64,000 bases of DNA from Desulfitobacterium chlororespirans DSM 11544 (GCF_900143285.1 NZ_FRDN01000004.1:313878-377877), one strand, 5' to 3'; shown: positions 16,799 through 26,328, counted from the stretch's first letter. Numbers and translations: made by a program. The notes: generated by a model from the sequence alone, not told the origin.

Positions 16799-16852
16799 AA
16801 GCCCGCTTTCTTCAGAAACGAAGCTCAGACTGCTCCGTCACAGAACCGTCGT

Positions 16853-17296
16853 CTAATCCAAAAGGGCCACCAGTTCAAACCAGTAGCATAGATCCTTTCC
16901 CGCCAGCAGATGATTGAAATCGATGGTCACCGTATCCGGGGTTGCAGCAACGCACCTGACCGGCACGGACTGCCGGGAAATGGGGTGTTCCCAGGCAATG
17001 ATACTCCCCGGCTCCAGCCGTTCCCCGCCCTTGACAAACCAGCGGGGATAAGTCTTCACACCTTCCGGATCATGGGCACCGTAGGCCTTGGCGCTGGGAA
17101 TAACGTACTCTCCCCGACCGCCAATCTCCATCTCATTCAAGATATCCTCCACTCCCGGTGGCACCTGACCGGCGCCGATGATAATCCGCACCGGTTCACC
17201 CTGGGAACGGTCTTCCACCATCTCCTCCCCCACCGGGCCGCCCCGGTAGCGGACAAGGACGCATTTCCCCGAACGCTGCCTGTATTTCTCCGCCAT
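16853..17296 (-). CDS. slyD: SlyD-like FKBP peptidyl-prolyl isomerase
   Basis: A 147-residue FKBP-type isomerase and chaperone of the SlyD branch: the conserved FNHLLAGKDL near residue 128 and the internal insert-in-flap arrangement fit. The His-rich tail of E. coli SlyD is missing. Its ATG overlaps the TAA of the Fe-S subunit gene (TAATG), so it is translationally coupled to the molybdoenzyme subunit. SlyD-like proteins help metalloenzyme maturation, which suggests a dedicated folding or cofactor-insertion helper for this oxidoreductase. Confidence 0.8.
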   Translation of the reverse strand: MAEKYRQRSGKCVLVRYRGGPVGEEMVEDRSQGEPVRIIIGAGQVPPGVEDILNEMEIGGRGEYVIPSAKAYGAHDPEGVKTYPRWFVKGGERLEPGSIIAWEHPISRQSVPVRCVAATPDTVTIDFNHLLAGKDLCYWFELVALLD

Positions 17297-17793
17297 TACT
17301 TATCTTCCACTTTCTTGATATCCACCAGTTCCACCCGGTCATCGGCGCGGTGCACCGTGTTCTGGAAGTGGTCCACGGCTTTGACATCAATGGCGGCGGC
17401 ACGGTGGCGCTTCTCATTTTGGGAAACAAATTTCCCCTTAGCTTCCAGTGGTTTATACTGGGGCACCCAAAGCACCTGCTTGGGCTTGGCGGCTAATTTC
17501 TCAGCCAGCTCTTTTACCGGTCCGTAAGTCATGACATTGGCCAGGCAATGATGAACACAGATCGGTCCCCGCCCGCCGGCGGTACGGTCCGCGCAAAGGT
17601 CGCAAAGATCCGTGGGTATGGGAATCCGGTTAAAATTGAACCTGTCCCCTTCTATATTCCAGGGGCCGTCATCATAGAGACGGATGCCCCATTTCCCTAC
17701 CGGATAATTGTGTTCCTCCTTGCAGGACACCACGCAGGATTCACAGCCGCTGCAGTATTCGTAGTCAATAAGGAGTCCGTATACTTCACTCAT
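17296..17793 (-). CDS. Fe-S subunit of molybdoenzyme 1
   Basis: A 165-residue ferredoxin-like beta subunit. Cluster motifs are CSGCESCVVSC (about 13-23) and a split set CDLC ... CVHHC (about 64-84), enough for two 4Fe-4S clusters rather than the four of DmsB types. It starts at an ATG two bases after the catalytic subunit stop; an ATG 11 codons earlier is less likely. It has close relatives at 38869 and 56613, each behind another catalytic subunit. It would pass electrons between a soluble donor and the molybdenum site in the cytoplasm, as no membrane anchor gene follows. Confidence 0.88.
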   Translation of the reverse strand: MSEVYGLLIDYEYCSGCESCVVSCKEEHNYPVGKWGIRLYDDGPWNIEGDRFNFNRIPIPTDLCDLCADRTAGGRGPICVHHCLANVMTYGPVKELAEKLAAKPKQVLWVPQYKPLEAKGKFVSQNEKRHRAAAIDVKAVDHFQNTVHRADDRVELVDIKKVEDK

Positions 17794-17795
17794 GG

Positions 17796-20129
17796 TTACT
17801 GATCCTCCCTTTTGAATTTTTCCCACACTTCGTTCATATCCGTATCCAGATTCTCATCAAGGGGTTTAACGTTGCAGAGCAAGCATTTGAAGGGTGCTCC
17901 GAAACCTAATTTGCCGGTGTGGAAATTCGGCACCAGGTTATTGATATTGGAACGGAAAGTACCGTACAGATTCGGTTCCGATCCTTCTTCTTCCGGGAAC
18001 CACCAGCCATGCTGGGCATGAATGGTCTGTTCATCCACGACTTCCGATACTTTGGCTTTGAGTTTGGCAGAGCCGAACTGATTCCAAACCTCGCACCACT
18101 GTCTGTTGGCAATGCCGAGGCGCTTGGCTGTCTTCGGGTTAATTTCCAGCAGCGGGTCCGGGTTCAGTTCACGGCAATAAGGGACCTGGCGGTTTTCCGA
18201 ATGGAAGAAGGCAAAAGTGCGGGCTCCGGTGGTCAGAACGAAGGGGTATTGCGCCAACAATTCGGGGGTATTCACCGGGCTGTACTGGGGCTCCTCATAA
18301 TAGGGCAGCGGATCTTCCCCAAATTGCTCAAAAACCGTGGAATAGAGTTCCACCTTCCCGGTGGGGGTGTTGAAGCCGGGAGAGTGATCCATGCGCAGAT
18401 CGCCGGTTTCGTACTTGTAGTATTTCACATCGCGCTGAATCGTGACTTCTTTTTTGGCTTCTTCAAATCTCAGTTTACGGCTCAGACGCAGATGATCGAT
18501 GAAATCATGATAATCCTGATATTCTTCAAACATATGGGGGTTAAGGCGTTTGCCCACTTTGAAGCAGGCTTCAATATCCGAGAGAGCTTCTCCGGTGGTA
18601 AAGGCCTGGTTCATAAAGTTGGTGGTCACCGGGGAGCCGCTGTAGTGGGTGAAGGAAACACCGTCTTCCTCAGCTGCGGCGGCCAGAGGCAGAAAGACCT
18701 CGCAGGTGGCCTCGGCGGAAGGGGTCATGAAGCAGTCGATGGTAAAGCAGAAATCCAGGGTCTTCACCAGGGCGTCATGCCAGCGCTTGGGTTCAGCCGA
18801 AGTGCAGGACATCAGATTGTTGCCGGCATAGAATCCGAACTTGATGGGATAGGGCTTGCCGGTTTCACAGGTTTCCAGCATCATATCGGCATGGGCGTTG
18901 AGGATGGTGTTGCAGTAGACCGGGTATTTATCCAGCCCAATCATCTTGTCCATAAGCTCTTTGCCAACACCTTCTTCAATACCAAAACCCACCTCATTCA
19001 GGCCGAAATTGATGTCGGCCAGGATCTGGCCGCCGGGCACATCCACGTTGCCGGTAATGGCCATCAGGGCTACAATACATTGTCCGGCCTGCATCCCATT
19101 GGCCTTCTGATCGATAGCCAGTCCCCACTGCATGGCTGCGGGTGTAGCGGCGGCATACATGCGGGCCGCCTCCACGATCTTAGCGGCGGGAATGCCTGTG
19201 ATCTCCGCGGCTTTTTCCACCGGCATCTCTTTCACCCGTTCCCTCAGCTCTTCAAAGCCATAACACCAGTACTTCACAAAATCATGGTCATAGAGATCTT
19301 CAGAAATAATCACATTCAGCATGGCCATTCCCAGGGCGGCATCGGTGCCGGAACGGAGGCGCAGATGAACATCCGCCCTGCTGGCCAGCCAGTTGACCCG
19401 GGGATCCACCACGATCAAGCGGGTACCCCGCTTCATCAAATCCACCACTGCATGTCCGAAGAAGCCGTCGCCGTTGGATTCCAGAGGAGCCTTGCCCCAG
19501 AGGACCAAAACTTCCGGCACCTGATATTCCGGATCATCATAGCGCCCCGGCAGACCGCCGGCATAATCAATCTCCGGATAAGTTACGCCCAGCATATAGG
19601 CCGTTCCGGCCAGGCGCGGAACATAGCAGGCATAGCCGGATTGGGTGTAAGTGTAGTTGGGGGTGCCCAGCATCATGGAGCCATAAGGATTGAGAGTACC
19701 GCCCTCCCGTCCGGTGCCGGCAAAGAGAATAATGCTTTCACGGCCATACTTGGCGGTGATCTCCCGGTAGTTCTTTTCGATAATGTCGATAGCCTCGTCC
19801 CAGGTACAGCGTTCCCATTTATCCGCCTGCCCCCGGTATTGGCGTTCCCGTTTCATGGGGTAGGTGATGCGGCTTTTGTTGTAAACATAGTCTTTCAGGC
19901 TGATGCAGCGGACGCAAAGGCGTCCCTGGGTGACCGGGTGGTTTTCATCCCCCTCCACCCGTACAAGTTTGTTGTCCTTGGTGTAAAGCTTCAGCCCGCA
20001 GCCCACGGGATGGCAGCCCGGCGGGGACCAGACGGCGGTCCGGGTGACGGTCAGCCCGTCCTCCTCGTAGCGCCACGGTTTACCAAGGTCGTTGACGGCG
20101 GCAAGGGTATCCAATTTTACCGTGCTCAT
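17796..20129 (-). CDS. Molybdopterin oxidoreductase 1, catalytic subunit
   Basis: A 777-residue enzyme of the DMSO-reductase (bis-MGD) family. No Tat signal, so cytoplasmic. The N-terminal cluster region reads WSPPGCHPVGCG and then GRLCVRC: the first cysteine expected of a four-Cys 4Fe-4S site is not in its usual place. A candidate Mo ligand is the Cys of SGYACYVPRL (about residue 173), and the C-terminal pterin domain has TTGARTFAFFHSENRQVP. It forms an operon with an Fe-S subunit, SlyD, an acetate-transporter-like protein and zinc ribbons. By pattern it resembles the acetylene hydratase, transhydroxylase and catechol dehydroxylase part of the family; the substrate is unknown. Confidence 0.88.
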   Translation of the reverse strand: MSTVKLDTLAAVNDLGKPWRYEEDGLTVTRTAVWSPPGCHPVGCGLKLYTKDNKLVRVEGDENHPVTQGRLCVRCISLKDYVYNKSRITYPMKRERQYRGQADKWERCTWDEAIDIIEKNYREITAKYGRESIILFAGTGREGGTLNPYGSMMLGTPNYTYTQSGYACYVPRLAGTAYMLGVTYPEIDYAGGLPGRYDDPEYQVPEVLVLWGKAPLESNGDGFFGHAVVDLMKRGTRLIVVDPRVNWLASRADVHLRLRSGTDAALGMAMLNVIISEDLYDHDFVKYWCYGFEELRERVKEMPVEKAAEITGIPAAKIVEAARMYAAATPAAMQWGLAIDQKANGMQAGQCIVALMAITGNVDVPGGQILADINFGLNEVGFGIEEGVGKELMDKMIGLDKYPVYCNTILNAHADMMLETCETGKPYPIKFGFYAGNNLMSCTSAEPKRWHDALVKTLDFCFTIDCFMTPSAEATCEVFLPLAAAAEEDGVSFTHYSGSPVTTNFMNQAFTTGEALSDIEACFKVGKRLNPHMFEEYQDYHDFIDHLRLSRKLRFEEAKKEVTIQRDVKYYKYETGDLRMDHSPGFNTPTGKVELYSTVFEQFGEDPLPYYEEPQYSPVNTPELLAQYPFVLTTGARTFAFFHSENRQVPYCRELNPDPLLEINPKTAKRLGIANRQWCEVWNQFGSAKLKAKVSEVVDEQTIHAQHGWWFPEEEGSEPNLYGTFRSNINNLVPNFHTGKLGFGAPFKCLLCNVKPLDENLDTDMNEVWEKFKREDQ

Positions 20130-20227
20130 GATTCATGTACCTCCTAATTTCATTTAAAAAAACAACTCTGTAATCACGACTCTGCCAGCAGATTCTTCCG
20201 CTGGGATCAAGGTCAAAGCTTAGTCCC

Positions 20228-20854
20228 TTACTTTTTGCCGAAGGGCTTGCCCAGGGGCAGAAGGCTTTTTCCCGCGGCCCCGTTAAGAAGCAGGGCAATT
20301 CCGGCATAAAAAAGCCAGAGGCCGATAACCAGCATACAACAGCCGCCCACAAGCCCCAGTACGGAGTTAATCCCCAGGCTGGCCAGCGCCATCAGCAGAA
20401 AGCCCACCGCGGCAACCCAAACGCAGATGGCCTGGATTTTGCTTTGCCCCAGGCCGGAGAGAAAACCGGCGGCCAAAAGAACGACAAAAGCGCACAGCAG
20501 GGGGAGGGCGTCGGTCAACCCGGCGTCAGCCCCATAGGTTGGGGGCATGTCTTTCCCATACAGGATAAACAGCAGGGCGATGATCCCCTTAACCGCCCCC
20601 TGGCCCATTAATACAATTCCTAAGAGCCCGTTAACCGTACCTCCGACAAAGTCGCCCAAGCGAAACTGAATGAACACGATGACAAAGATGACAGGTATAG
20701 CGGTCAGCAGCCAGGGTAAGAGGACAATCCCTGTGGCCGGACCTGTGATACCCGTAAAAAAACCCCACTGGGAAAGCAAAAGCAGTCCGATACAGATATT
20801 GCCTAATGCAGAAGGGTCGGCCCAGCTTTTGACCGTGTCTTGCCTATGTTCCAT
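20228..20854 (-). CDS. Acetate-transporter-like (GPR1/FUN34/SatP) membrane protein
   Basis: A 208-residue protein with about six membrane segments. The N-terminal WADPSALGNICIGLLLL resembles the NPAPLGL signature of the AceTr family, which carries acetate, succinate and similar acids. It lies between the first-gene zinc ribbon and the molybdoenzyme, so it probably moves the substrate or product of that enzyme. Assignment rests on topology and the N-terminal motif only. Confidence 0.65.
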   Translation of the reverse strand: MEHRQDTVKSWADPSALGNICIGLLLLSQWGFFTGITGPATGIVLLPWLLTAIPVIFVIVFIQFRLGDFVGGTVNGLLGIVLMGQGAVKGIIALLFILYGKDMPPTYGADAGLTDALPLLCAFVVLLAAGFLSGLGQSKIQAICVWVAAVGFLLMALASLGINSVLGLVGGCCMLVIGLWLFYAGIALLLNGAAGKSLLPLGKPFGKK

Positions 20855-20901
20855 ACATAATTACCTCCTGTACATTTGCCTGCCTATGGACGGGATTAGA
20901 A

Positions 20902-21027
20902 CTAATTGTCAGGCTGTTTCTTTAAGGGTTCTCCGCAGTGCTTGCATTCTTTTTCATTAGGTGGATTAACTTTTTGACATTTAGGGCAGATGACCGGTTT
21001 ACCAACGGCCGGCGGTCTAAAGCACAT
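20902..21027 (-). CDS. MCFRP-type zinc-ribbon microprotein 1
   Basis: A 41-residue protein: MCFRPPAVGK, then CPKC and CKHC knuckles 10 residues apart, then a lysine-rich end. ATG follows GGAGG. It is the first gene after the sigma-54 promoter at 21095-21110 and precedes the AceTr-like gene. Paralogues at 36944-37120 and 63789-63911 share the MCFRP start, the CPxC knuckle and a second CxxC. A zinc or iron rubredoxin-like site is likely. No known function comes to mind. Confidence 0.85.
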   Translation of the reverse strand: MCFRPPAVGKPVICPKCQKVNPPNEKECKHCGEPLKKQPDN

Positions 21028-21094
21028 TCCCGCTTCCTCCTTTCTCTCATTACCTCATTACTCTTTACCTCTTACCTGCGCAGACACTATATTT

Positions 21095-21110
21095 TGCAAA
21101 AACCGTGCCA
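21095..21110 (-). promoter_or_regulatory. Sigma-54 promoter of molybdoenzyme operon 1
   Basis: Minus strand reads TGGCAC-GGTTT-TTGCA, a full consensus. Drives the zinc ribbon, AceTr, catalytic, Fe-S, SlyD and MCGYGC genes. Confidence 0.88.
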
Positions 21111-21208
21111 GCCTCTGAAACCGGCTGTTTAAGCCGCTTTCTGTGGTATCTCTTCGGCAAAATCACCTGAATGGGATAGATAAGGGGGAGTTTAGCAATA
21201 AACCCCGT

Positions 21209-21250
21209 TATTTTGAGAAAAAATCCGGCAAATTACTATTTTGAAACAGC
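21209..21250 (+). promoter_or_regulatory. Two candidate activator sites
   Basis: TATTTTGAGAAAAAATC at 21209-21225 and TATTTTGAAACAGC at 21237-21250, about 100-140 bases above the sigma-54 promoter at 21095. Confidence 0.5.
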
Positions 21251-21346
21251 AGCAGAGCAGCATGCTTTCACAGAATATGATCAGTGCTTTGACAGTAAAC
21301 ACCCCTGCTTCATACTTCATAGGCCATATGCCAAATTTTTTGATTA

Positions 21347-21376
21347 TTGACATTTATTCAAGTACTATACTATAAT
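21347..21376 (+). promoter_or_regulatory. Sigma-A promoter of the tetR-MFS operon
   Basis: TTGACA, 18 bases, TATAAT, about 70 bases before the tetR ATG. Consensus hexamers with near-ideal spacing. Confidence 0.8.
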
Positions 21377-21384
21377 TCAAATCA

Positions 21385-21419
21385 AGAACCATTGAGTTTT
21401 TTAAAAACTCAATGGTTCT
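21385..21419 (+). promoter_or_regulatory. Palindromic operator downstream of the tetR promoter
   Basis: AGAACCATTGAG and CTCAATGGTTCT arms around a T/A-rich centre, placed just after the -10 box and before the tetR ribosome binding site. Most likely the TetR-type autoregulatory operator. Confidence 0.7.
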
Positions 21420-21446
21420 CAAAATAAAAGGCAAGGATGTTAAGTC

Positions 21447-22361
21447 ATGGATAGCAAAAGGAAACTCATTCTTGAAACGGCTGCCAAATTCTTTTCCAGC
21501 AATGGATTCCACGCGACCTCCGTCCAGGATATCGCTAAAGATTGCAATGTCTCAAAAGCCTCAATCTATCAGCTTTTTGATTCCAAAGAGGATATTTTAT
21601 TGCAGCTGCTTCAGTATAAACGTGATCAAATCATTCAGGGAGCAGCTTTATCCGCTGCCTTCGATAGCCTGGCTCCTCAAGAACAGCTGATCGAAAAAAT
21701 AGTCATGGAATTTGAAGGATTCCATCAAGACAGCGACTTTATGTCCATCCTTATGCACAGCGATCAGAGTATCCGGAACCATCAGGTTAAACATCTGATC
21801 GATGAAACACAGTGGATCATGCTGCACTGGCATAAAGAGTCCTTAAGCGCAGCCTATGGTCCTAAGACAGACGCTTACCTATGGGAGCTGAGCTTAACCT
21901 TTCAGGGAATCGTCAAGGAGTTTTTTGCTTTCCTTGAAAACAGAAAAGAAATCAGGCCGGACTATCGAAGCATTGCTTCGTTTATTGCCGGTACTATGGA
22001 TGCCATCATTGAGCATGGAAATTATCAGGATGCCGTACTGCCTGAGGACATTATCCTGGAACTCAATAACACCGCCCCAGCAGCCGGCCCATCACTTATT
22101 GAGGAATGGGAAAAAGCAACAGCCGATTTAAAACGGATGATCGAAGCAACGATCCCCCAGCCTGGCAGAAAGGATTTAATCGCTACAATTTCACTAATTG
22201 ATGAAGAAAAGCGCCAGGATGAACCAAGGGGCTTTCTTATCGAGGCCTTATTCGTTTATTTGACAAAGCATCCGGAACTGAAAGAAAGTGCCCTGCACTT
22301 AGAGCAGATTTTTCTCAGGCAGCTTAAAATTAAGGGGGAAGCAAGGGATGGATACCGTTGA
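21447..22361 (+). CDS. TetR-family regulator
   Basis: A 304-residue regulator. The N-terminal TetR helix-turn-helix is clear (ILETAAKFFSSNGFHATS, then IAKDCNVSKASIYQLFDSKE, residues about 8-45). It is about 100 residues longer than usual TetR proteins, the extra length being a helical C-terminal part. It sits downstream of a sigma-A promoter with a palindrome and overlaps the MFS pump start by 14 bases, so it probably represses its own operon and senses a drug-like ligand of the pump. Confidence 0.88.
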   Translation: MDSKRKLILETAAKFFSSNGFHATSVQDIAKDCNVSKASIYQLFDSKEDILLQLLQYKRDQIIQGAALSAAFDSLAPQEQLIEKIVMEFEGFHQDSDFMSILMHSDQSIRNHQVKHLIDETQWIMLHWHKESLSAAYGPKTDAYLWELSLTFQGIVKEFFAFLENRKEIRPDYRSIASFIAGTMDAIIEHGNYQDAVLPEDIILELNNTAPAAGPSLIEEWEKATADLKRMIEATIPQPGRKDLIATISLIDEEKRQDEPRGFLIEALFVYLTKHPELKESALHLEQIFLRQLKIKGEARDGYR

Positions 22362-23768
22362 AAGCCAACCTAAAGCAAAAGAAAAAATCAATGCTAATTT
22401 GGTGGTCGGGGTGCTGCTGATTGGATCCTTTGTGGCACTTCTTAATCAAACCCTATTGGTGACTGCTTTGCCGCATATTATGGCCGATCTGCATGTCGAT
22501 ACCAATAAAGCCCAATGGCTGACCACCGCGTTTTTGTTGGTCAATGGAATTATGATACCAACGACAGCCTTTTTAAGGAAAGATTCACAACCCGCCGTCT
22601 TTATCTGGCTTCGATGCTGCTGTTTACCCTCGGGACCCTTCTGGCAGCGCTGGCTCCCAATTTTGCCGTTCTGCTCACCGGACGGATTATCCAGTCCGCA
22701 GGCGCCGGGATTATGATGCCCCTGATGCAAACGATCATGCTGATTATCTTTCCGGTCAGTAAACGGGGGGCGGCCATGGGGATGGTAGGGCTGGTTATCT
22801 CCTTCGCCCCGGCCATCGGTCCTACTTTAGGCGGTTGGCTCGTGGACCATTACAGCTGGCGCTCTTTATTCTATCTGGTCCTGCCGATCAGTGTCCTGAC
22901 GATAATCATTGCCTATTACAGCTTGAAAAATGTTATGGAAGTCAGCAATCCCCGTGTGGATGTCCTCTCCATCCTCTTGTCCTCCCTGGGATTCGGCGGC
23001 CTTCTTTATGGTTTCAGTATGGTCGGTGCTGCCGGTTGGGGAAGCTTAAGCGTCACCCTTTCGATTCTGGTCGGTGCTGTCACTCTGGCAGCCTTCATCT
23101 GGCGTCAATTGCTGATAGCCAAGCCTCTGCTGGAATTCAGAGTCTTTACCCGGCCTCTTTTTACCTTGTCAACAATTCTCTCCATGATTCTCTTTATTGG
23201 CATGATCGGCGGAGAGACGATTCTGACGCTGTACATTCAAAATGTCCGCGGAGACTCCGCCCTTTCTTCGGGCCTGCTGCTTCTCCCCGGAGCAATTGTC
23301 ATGGGCCTGATGAGCCCGATTTCGGGGATGATGTATGATAAATTTGGTGCCAGGAGCTTATCCATCATTGGCTTTCTTATTTTCTCCCTAGGAAATATTC
23401 CCTTTTTCTTATTGGCCCCCTCCACTTCTCTCACTTTTCTTGCCGTACTTTATTCCATTCGGATGCTGGGGATGTCCATGACCATGATGCCCTTAATGAC
23501 TGCCTCTATGAATATCCTGCCTCACCACCTGCTGGCCCATGGTACCGCCATGAGCAATACCATGCGGCAAGTGGCAGGGGCAATCGGTACGGCTATGCTC
23601 ATCTCGATTATGAGTACCGCAACCGTTTCATCCTCCGCCCAAACCCCGGTTCTGGCCATGGTGGATGGAGTGAATAAGGCCTTCCTGGCTTCTTTTGTTC
23701 TTGGACTCCTCGGGATCATCCTCTCCTTCTTAATCAAGGAACAACGCTCAAAGCAGCCGGCAGCATGA
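22348..23768 (+). pseudogene. EmrB/QacA-type MFS efflux pump, frameshifted
   Basis: A DHA2-type multidrug transporter of about 472 residues if restored. The first part begins MDTVESQPK and reads normally to IMIPTTAF; the second resumes as ERFTTRRLYLASMLLF in another frame and runs to the stop at 23768. The break falls at a run of five T at 22570-22574, where one extra T would restore a continuous protein. Membrane segments and the family motifs are intact on both sides (AGAGIMMPLMQT, RQVAGAIGTA). This may be a real recent mutation, a phase-variable run or a sequencing error. Confidence 0.85.
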
Positions 23769-23786
23769 ATGATCATTATGCGTAAA

Positions 23787-23837
23787 GGGAGTATTGCCAA
23801 ACTACTTTATTTAAGTAGTCAGCGATACTCCCCTTTT
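23787..23837 (+). terminator. Terminator between convergent MFS and trigger-factor genes
   Basis: GGGAGTAT and ATACTCCC outer arms with an inner ACTACTT/AAGTAGT stem, followed by CCTTTT. It serves the MFS gene and may also act on the opposite strand for the trigger factor operon. Confidence 0.75.
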
Positions 23838-23891
23838 AGAATATCCTTCATTCTTTTCGGCAGCTGCACTGGCCATATACCCATACTGGTA

Positions 23892-25196
23892 TCAGGCCGT
23901 TTTATCTCCATTATCTTCCTTAATCACAGCATGCTCCAACAGATATTGAAATGCTTTTTCTGCTTTAAGATCATGCTCTACTTTAGTGACAAGAGGCCCC
24001 AGCTTTTGTCCGGCATTCTCCGGTGACATATTAATGCTGAGGGCAAATTTCTCACAACCTTGGTTAAGCTCTTCTTCGCTGACGGTATAGCCTTTTTCTT
24101 TGATGATCTTATCCAGAATATAATCTGCTTTCAGAGAATTCTCGGCATCTTCCCAAACTTCTCTTTTAAAGTCCCCGCTTTTTTTATTCATCAGCTGGAG
24201 ATAAAGATCCAAGGTTCCCCCTTCAGCCTCCAACTGGCCGGAGAATTGTTCCAGCATGCTCATGGCCCGCTGCATGATCAGTGACTCCGGGATCTTGACC
24301 TGACATCGCTTGAAGAGCTCACTCAAAATGGCATTATTGCGCTGCATTTGTACTCGCTGTGCTGCAGCTTGCTCCAGGTTTTTCTTAATTTCAGTGCGGA
24401 ATTCTTCCATTGTGCTCACATTGCCCACCTTTTGAGCAAAGGCGTCATCCAAGGGCAGCATCTCAATTCTCTCCACCTTTTTCACTGTGACTTTAAAACA
24501 GGCCGTCTTGCCCGCAATCTGAGGCTGCAGATGATCTTGGGGAAAAACTTGTTTGATCGTAAGGATATCGCCCTTATGGGCACCCTTAAGTTGGCTCTCG
24601 AAGCCCATAGTATCCGAACTGTCCTCAATCAGGGCCTTGTAATCCACGACCGGTTCAAATTTTGTACCATCCAATTCACAATCATAGTCTACGGTAACTG
24701 TGTCTCCCTTTTCAGCCGGTGCCATCTCTTTATCCGTAATCTTTTTATTCTTGTACTGAAGATCCTTTAAAACCTTGTCGATATCGGTTTCCTTTACTTT
24801 TCTGGCCTTCGGAATGGTAACCTCTATTCCTTCGAGCTGTCCCAGGGTCACTTCCGGTACGACAGGCACACTGGCTTTTACACTTAACTTTTGCCCTTTT
24901 TCGATCTCTCCCACTTCAATATCCGGGTCACCCATCGTGTTGAGAGCCAGACCCTCGACTGCTTTCTTATATTCAGCGGCCATGATCAAGTCCAGGGCTT
25001 CCTGGTAAAAGACTGTGGGGCCATAGTGGGATTCGATGACGGAACGGGGGATATTTCCTTTACGGAATCCTGCAACCTGATAGTTCTTCTTGTTCTTCCT
25101 ATAGGTCTCCTCCAGAGCCTCCTCAAAGACTTTGTAGTCAATCGTAAACCGGAAGTGGGCTTCACTGTTCTCAATGTTTTCTAATACGGCATTCAT
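23892..25196 (-). CDS. tig: Trigger factor (ribosome-associated chaperone), operon copy
   Basis: A 434-residue trigger factor, normal length. The ribosome-docking signature GFRKGNIP is at residues 43-50, the FKBP domain follows (about 150-240) and the helical C-terminal chaperone arms end the protein. The ATG is nine bases after AAGGAG. It is the last gene of an 11-kb molybdoenzyme operon, not beside clpP/clpX as the housekeeping copy usually is. It is therefore likely a second, dedicated copy for folding the large oxidoreductases. A fragment of a related gene lies at 12206-12250. Confidence 0.88.
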   Translation of the reverse strand: MNAVLENIENSEAHFRFTIDYKVFEEALEETYRKNKKNYQVAGFRKGNIPRSVIESHYGPTVFYQEALDLIMAAEYKKAVEGLALNTMGDPDIEVGEIEKGQKLSVKASVPVVPEVTLGQLEGIEVTIPKARKVKETDIDKVLKDLQYKNKKITDKEMAPAEKGDTVTVDYDCELDGTKFEPVVDYKALIEDSSDTMGFESQLKGAHKGDILTIKQVFPQDHLQPQIAGKTACFKVTVKKVERIEMLPLDDAFAQKVGNVSTMEEFRTEIKKNLEQAAAQRVQMQRNNAILSELFKRCQVKIPESLIMQRAMSMLEQFSGQLEAEGGTLDLYLQLMNKKSGDFKREVWEDAENSLKADYILDKIIKEKGYTVSEEELNQGCEKFALSINMSPENAGQKLGPLVTKVEHDLKAEKAFQYLLEHAVIKEDNGDKTA

Positions 25197-25266
25197 TGGC
25201 TCATACTCCTTTACACCCTTATGATCGGATCTATTATGCTTCAATCAGTTCAGTCATAGATTTACT

Positions 25267-26292
25267 TTAAATCAGCTGATAAGGGCAGGTTCCGGAACCC
25301 ATCCTGACCCATTCCTTGTAAGCCCATTCATTTTCTTTCAAGAGGGTGCGGCCCACGCCGACAAAATCGGCAATACCGCCGGCGATCATTTCATTGGCTT
25401 TATTCCCTGTTTTAATGCCGCCCGTAACCATAACCGGAATAGTGACCTGAGGCTTGATCGCTTCACCCATATAGGCAAAGAAGCCCTCTTCCCCATGGCG
25501 GAGATAACCGGAAATGCCCCCGGAGAGATCCAAACAATCCACTCCCGCTGCCTCTAAAGCCTGTGCCGCGAGGGCGCTTTCTTGGACAGTATTGCCGCCG
25601 GGAAGACGGTCATCTGCTCCCAGGCGATAAAATACCGGCATATTTTTGCCGACGGCACGCCTCACACTTTTGACCACTTCAAGGGGGAAAGTCAGGCGCC
25701 GTTCCAGTGAGCCTCCATACTCATCGTGACGGATATTGGTGAGAGGGGAGTAAAACTGGTTGACTAAATAGCCATGGGCACCGTGAATTTCCACGAAATC
25801 AAAGCCGGCCTTTTGGGCGCGGCGGGCTGCCCGGGCAAAATCGGCAATAATTCCTTTGATGCCTTCCTGATCCAGCTTCCTGGGCAGGACCCGGCCGTTT
25901 TTTCGATCTCCCTCTCCGAATCGTGTCAGATATTGGGATTGGATACTGGAAGGACCGCAAATATTGCCCATGGACCTTGCTCCCCCATGGCTGATTTGAA
26001 TTCCCACAACCGCTCCCTGCTTATGGATTTCAGCGGCCAGATGCTCCAGGCCTGAAATCAAGTCATCCCTGTGAATTCCTAACTGGCAGGGATGAGCTTT
26101 CCCTTCAGAGTGAACATAAGCATGCTCAACAATAATCATGCCCACACCCCGGGTGCGCATCCGATAGTGTTCGATTAATTTATGAGTTATGGCTCCCTGC
26201 TCTGTGGCAATATCCAGAGCCATTGGGGGCATAACGATGCGGTTTTTTATTTCTAAATCTTTAATCCGGATCGGCTCAAATAATGGCAGCAT
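25267..26292 (-). CDS. Old-yellow-enzyme family NADH:flavin oxidoreductase
   Basis: A 341-residue FMN TIM barrel of the short OYE type (no C-terminal Fe-S/FAD half of 2,4-dienoyl-CoA reductase). Family landmarks: HGAHGYLVNQFYSPLTN (about 175), RHDEYGGSLERR, and the phosphate-binding GGIKTGNKANEMI end. The ATG is eight bases after GGGGG. It would reduce an activated C=C bond such as an enoate or cyclic enone. It lies in the molybdoenzyme 2/3 operon, between the glycosyltransferase-like gene and trigger factor. Confidence 0.85.
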   Translation of the reverse strand: MLPLFEPIRIKDLEIKNRIVMPPMALDIATEQGAITHKLIEHYRMRTRGVGMIIVEHAYVHSEGKAHPCQLGIHRDDLISGLEHLAAEIHKQGAVVGIQISHGGARSMGNICGPSSIQSQYLTRFGEGDRKNGRVLPRKLDQEGIKGIIADFARAARRAQKAGFDFVEIHGAHGYLVNQFYSPLTNIRHDEYGGSLERRLTFPLEVVKSVRRAVGKNMPVFYRLGADDRLPGGNTVQESALAAQALEAAGVDCLDLSGGISGYLRHGEEGFFAYMGEAIKPQVTIPVMVTGGIKTGNKANEMIAGGIADFVGVGRTLLKENEWAYKEWVRMGSGTCPYQLI

Positions 26293-26328
26293 AACCATCA
26301 CCCCCTAATCTTTTCGATCAATTATCGT

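Noticed and set aside
17919-20147. A 742-codon plus-strand open frame
   Set aside because: It lies exactly antisense to molybdoenzyme 1, has no ribosome binding site or domain, and reflects codon bias of the real gene.
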